Part shown: piece after piece, positions 5,938-8,365 of the stretch
Position numbering within the stretch: the first letter of the stretch is position 1
Layout: the number at the start of each line of letters is the position of its first letter
NCBI GenBank assembly: GCA_027067085.1
Contig: JAMOMM010000384.1
Coordinates: 1 to 8,365, forward strand
Direction: 5' to 3'
DNA from: Hyphomicrobiales bacterium
Lineage (GTDB): Bacteria > Pseudomonadota > Alphaproteobacteria > Rhizobiales > Aestuariivirgaceae
Length of the DNA stretch: 8,365 bases
Translations under genes and position numbers: made by a program
Notes under the pieces: model-generated
The model's database searches: none
What the model was told of the DNA's origin: nothing
Seen by the model: the letters and a program-made list of their open reading frames with translations, nothing else

Positions 5938-8129
5938 GAATTTTTGCCCTTCTTCTTGCGCTTGTTTTTGCCTTTAGGTTTACCTTTGGCTTTTCGTTTG
6001 TTTTTTCCAAGACCAGATAATGAGGGATTATCCATGAAAAATTGATGAGCATTAAACGGTTCAGTGCCCTTTGCTGGCTTCATGCGTTTTGATGTTCCAT
6101 CGGGCATTAAATACCAGCTTTGTTGATTGTCACTCATATTTGCAACCATAATTTGACTTAACACCTGCTCATGAACAGTTGGTGTAAACAACGGCACAAG
6201 TGTTTCAACGCGGCGGTGTAAATTACGAGGCATCCAATCTGCAGAGGAAATATACACTGTTGCTTTCTTGTTTGGTAACTTAGCACCATTACCAAAACAG
6301 GCAATGCGCGAATGTTCCAAGAAACGACCGACGATGCTTTTGACCGTAATATTCTCACTCAGGCCCGGCACGCCAGGGCGCAAACAACAAATGCCACGCA
6401 CAACCATCTCGATCCGCACGCCAGCGTTTGAGGCGACATACAACGCGTCAATAACTTCAGGATCAACCAACGAGTTTAATTTAACCCAGATATGGCCCTT
6501 ACGACCCGCTTTGGCGTGGGTAATTTCGTTATCGATACAGTCTAAAATCGTTGTTTTAAGGTCCAGCGGTGAGATTGCTAAACGCTCAAGCTTTTTGGGT
6601 TCTGCATAACCTGACACGTAATTAAATAGACGAGCGGCATCACGGCCAAGGGCTGGATCGCAGGTAAAAAACGAAAGGTCCGTGTAAATTTTTGCGGTTA
6701 TTGGGTGATAGTTTCCAGTGCCAAAATGGCAGTAGCTGCGCATTTCATTATCTTCGCGGCGCACAACCATAGAAATTTTCGCGTGGGTTTTTAATTCCAT
6801 AATGCCAAAAACAACTTGCACCCCTGCACGTTCTAAATCTCGTGCCCATTGAATGTTTGCAGCTTCATCAAAACGAGCTTTTAGTTCGAGCAACGCCATC
6901 ACAGATTTTCCAGCCTCTGCCGCCTCGGTAAGAGCTGCGATAATGGGACTATCGCTAGAGGTGCGATAAAGCGTTTGTTTAATCGCCACCACGTTTGGGT
7001 CTGCGGCGGCTTGGCGAATGAATTGCACCACAACATCAAACGATTCATAAGGGTGATGAACCAATAGGTCTTTTTCACGAATGGCGGCAAAACAATCCCC
7101 GCCATGATCGAGAATGCGCTGGGGAAAACGTGGGTGATATGGCTTAAAAGTCAAGTCGGTACGATTTTTGACAATGAGTTGGCGGGTATCTTCATAACCC
7201 ACAAGCCCCTTGCAAATGACGATACACTCAGATGAGACTTTTAATTCTCTGGCAATAAAGTCCGCAAGATTTTGCGAGCACTGTGCATTGATTTCAAGTC
7301 GAATAACCACGCCGCGACGGCGACGACGCAAAGCTTTCTCAAACAAGCGAACTAAGTCTTCTGCTTCTTCTTCAACCTCAATATCACTGTCACGAATAAC
7401 CCGCATAACCCCTTGGCCGACAACATCGTAGCCTGGAAATAATTGCGGTGAGTAAATTGACAAGATATTTTCCAGTGAAATAAAACGCCTTTCGCTGAAA
7501 CCTAGTTTTTTTTCGCGCTTAGACTTACTAGACTTGTTTTTCGGTAGTTTATAAAACCGCTTTAGTTGCTGCGGAATAGGTAGCAAAGCATTCATATGAA
7601 CGTGCGTAGAACGGTGCTCTAACTCTAGCGCAACAATAAATCCACGGTTTTGAATAAAGGGAAACGGGTGAGCTGGATCAATTGCAATGGGTGTCACCAC
7701 AGGCAGAATTTGATCTAGAAAGAATTCGTCCAGCCATTCGCGGTCAGATTCTCGAATATCTTGGGGACCAATGACTTTAATGCCATTTTTGTCCAGCTCT
7801 GGTTTTAGCTTTTTCCATTGCGTATCTTGCTTGGCCATCAATTTTATTGCTTTAGCGCGCACTTGTTCTAGTTGCTGCTCTGGCGTTAAACCGTCAGGGG
7901 AAATTTCCATGATGTTTTGGCGCACTTGGCCCGCAAGGCCCGCGACCCGTACCATAAAAAACTCATCAAGATTTGACCCCGAGATAGACAAAAACCGCAA
8001 CCGTTCAAGCACGGGGTGATTGGTATTTTCAACTTCCTCTAGTACCCGTTGATTAAAATCCAGCCACGAAATTTCGCGGTTGATAAACCGTTTTGGATGG
8101 TCCAGCGTGAGTTTTTTTATATCGATCAT
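5934..8129 (-). CDS. ppk: Polyphosphate kinase 1
   Basis: This encodes 731 residues from the ATG at 8129 (755 from an in-frame ATG at 8201). PPK1 reversibly polymerises the ATP gamma-phosphate into polyphosphate, usually at the inner face of the membrane. Domain order is typical: an N domain with FINREISWLDFN, an SISGSNLDEFFMVRVAGL segment, a head domain, then two phospholipase-D-like catalytic domains. The phosphorylated histidine is His449 in ELKTHAKISMVVRRE, and the second essential one is His606 in FLEHSRIACF; their 157-residue spacing equals that of E. coli His435 and His592. The start at 8129 is preferred because the 24 extra residues of the longer form are polar, lie just before the conserved region and read a 13-bp tandem repeat in two different frames. 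Neither start has an ideal SD; GGAG lies 15 bases before 8129. Odd features are a basic insert (residues 197-215) and a lysine-rich C-terminal tail (708-731). Confidence 0.95.
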   Translation of the reverse strand: MIDIKKLTLDHPKRFINREISWLDFNQRVLEEVENTNHPVLERLRFLSISGSNLDEFFMVRVAGLAGQVRQNIMEISPDGLTPEQQLEQVRAKAIKLMAKQDTQWKKLKPELDKNGIKVIGPQDIRESDREWLDEFFLDQILPVVTPIAIDPAHPFPFIQNRGFIVALELEHRSTHVHMNALLPIPQQLKRFYKLPKNKSSKSKREKKLGFSERRFISLENILSIYSPQLFPGYDVVGQGVMRVIRDSDIEVEEEAEDLVRLFEKALRRRRRGVVIRLEINAQCSQNLADFIARELKVSSECIVICKGLVGYEDTRQLIVKNRTDLTFKPYHPRFPQRILDHGGDCFAAIREKDLLVHHPYESFDVVVQFIRQAAADPNVVAIKQTLYRTSSDSPIIAALTEAAEAGKSVMALLELKARFDEAANIQWARDLERAGVQVVFGIMELKTHAKISMVVRREDNEMRSYCHFGTGNYHPITAKIYTDLSFFTCDPALGRDAARLFNYVSGYAEPKKLERLAISPLDLKTTILDCIDNEITHAKAGRKGHIWVKLNSLVDPEVIDALYVASNAGVRIEMVVRGICCLRPGVPGLSENITVKSIVGRFLEHSRIACFGNGAKLPNKKATVYISSADWMPRNLHRRVETLVPLFTPTVHEQVLSQIMVANMSDNQQSWYLMPDGTSKRMKPAKGTEPFNAHQFFMDNPSLSGLGKNKRKAKGKPKGKNKRKKKGKNS
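5947..5951 (-). promoter_or_regulatory. ppx ribosome-binding site inside ppk
   Basis: On the minus strand AAGGG, within a longer AGAAGAAGGG purine run, stands 9 bases before the TTG of ppx. It lies in the Lys-Lys-Gly codons of the PPK tail. This is the evidence that decides the unusual TTG start and suggests translational coupling. Confidence 0.7.
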
Positions 8130-8146
8130 GTTTAAAGTTTTACGCT

Positions 8147-8172
8147 CCGAGTATTTTGGCCGAGTATTTTGG
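8147..8172. repeat. 13-bp tandem duplication in the ppk leader
   Basis: CCGAGTATTTTGG occurs twice head to tail, at 8147-8159 and 8160-8172. It lies between the hdaA stop and the preferred ppk start. The unit length is not a multiple of three, so in the longer ppk frame one copy would read QNTR and the other PKYS, which is better explained by untranslated DNA. Confidence 0.9.
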
Positions 8173-8211
8173 CTCTTTAGTGGCCATTCAATCTTGCCCA
8201 TACTATAGCAT

Positions 8212-8365
8212 TTAAGCGTTTAAAATCCCTGAAACAAAACGCTTTGTAATATTAGCTTTTTGTTGCATGGCTAAAGTATCGATCTTATCGACAAGAGCGC
8301 ATGCCGCTTGAGCTGAGCGCTCCATTCGCGCCAGCATAAAACTGACGGTATCTTCGGTGACTGAT
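8212..8365 (-). CDS. hdaA: DnaA regulatory inactivator HdaA, C-terminal end (partial)
   Basis: Only the last 50 codons lie in the window; the start is beyond the right edge. The visible peptide runs from SVTEDTVSFMLARMERS through AQAACALVDKIDTLAM to a terminal KRFVSGILNA. The LxRMERS motif followed by a helix with VDxID and a short basic end matches the final helical part of the AAA+ region in alphaproteobacterial HdaA. From family knowledge, HdaA joins the sliding clamp to stimulate ATP hydrolysis by DnaA after initiation and so prevents re-replication. Its usual place directly upstream of ppk in many Hyphomicrobiales supports the call. The stop is 82 bases before the preferred ppk start, with no terminator between, so hdaA, ppk and ppx may share a transcript. 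A related DnaA-like protein cannot be fully excluded from so short a piece. Confidence 0.75.
   Translation of the reverse strand, partial: SVTEDTVSFMLARMERSAQAACALVDKIDTLAMQQKANITKRFVSGILNA

Noticed and set aside
8130..8201. ppk start at the upstream ATG (8201)
   Set aside because: It has no SD, its extension is not conserved-looking, and it crosses a 13-bp duplication read in two frames; it is kept as an alternative only.

Overview
The window looks like chromosomal DNA from an alphaproteobacterium, most likely of the order Hyphomicrobiales (Rhizobiales), with a fairly low GC content (mid-40s percent by eye). Three things point there: an HdaA-type C-terminus directly upstream of ppk, rhizobial-style motifs in PPK and Ppx, and a left-edge intergenic element that resembles the palindromic mosaic repeats of rhizobial genomes. 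The genus cannot be decided from the sequence. Nothing looks like phage, transposon, CRISPR, tRNA or rRNA.

Layout. Positions 1-407 carry no convincing gene. They hold a small inverted repeat (about 32-92), a mosaic palindromic repeat (about 117-334) and a strong minus-strand rho-independent terminator (348-382). That terminator serves a small exported DUF302-family protein (408-902, minus). A 410-base divergent intergenic region follows. On the plus strand come a Glyoxalase_8-type small protein (1313-1771), an MFS transporter (about 1890-3152) and RNase D (rnd, about 3193-4377), the last two only 40 bases apart. Convergent to rnd, on the minus strand and read from right to left, are the end of hdaA (8212-8365, partial), ppk (5934 to about 8129) and ppx (4408-5937).

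How the genes work together. ppk and ppx make and break polyphosphate. They overlap by 4 bases, and ppx uses a TTG start with a good Shine-Dalgarno (SD) site inside the end of ppk, so they are probably translationally coupled. HdaA, upstream, switches off DnaA after replication starts. RNase D trims RNA 3' ends. The MFS protein and the Glyoxalase_8 protein have no assigned substrates.

No clearly new multi-gene system was found. The most notable points are the mosaic repeat with its cluster of GANTC sites, a duplicated lysine-rich tail on PPK that also encodes the ppx ribosome-binding site, and two short tandem duplications (12 and 13 bp) at gene edges. The 13-bp one argues against the longest possible ppk start.
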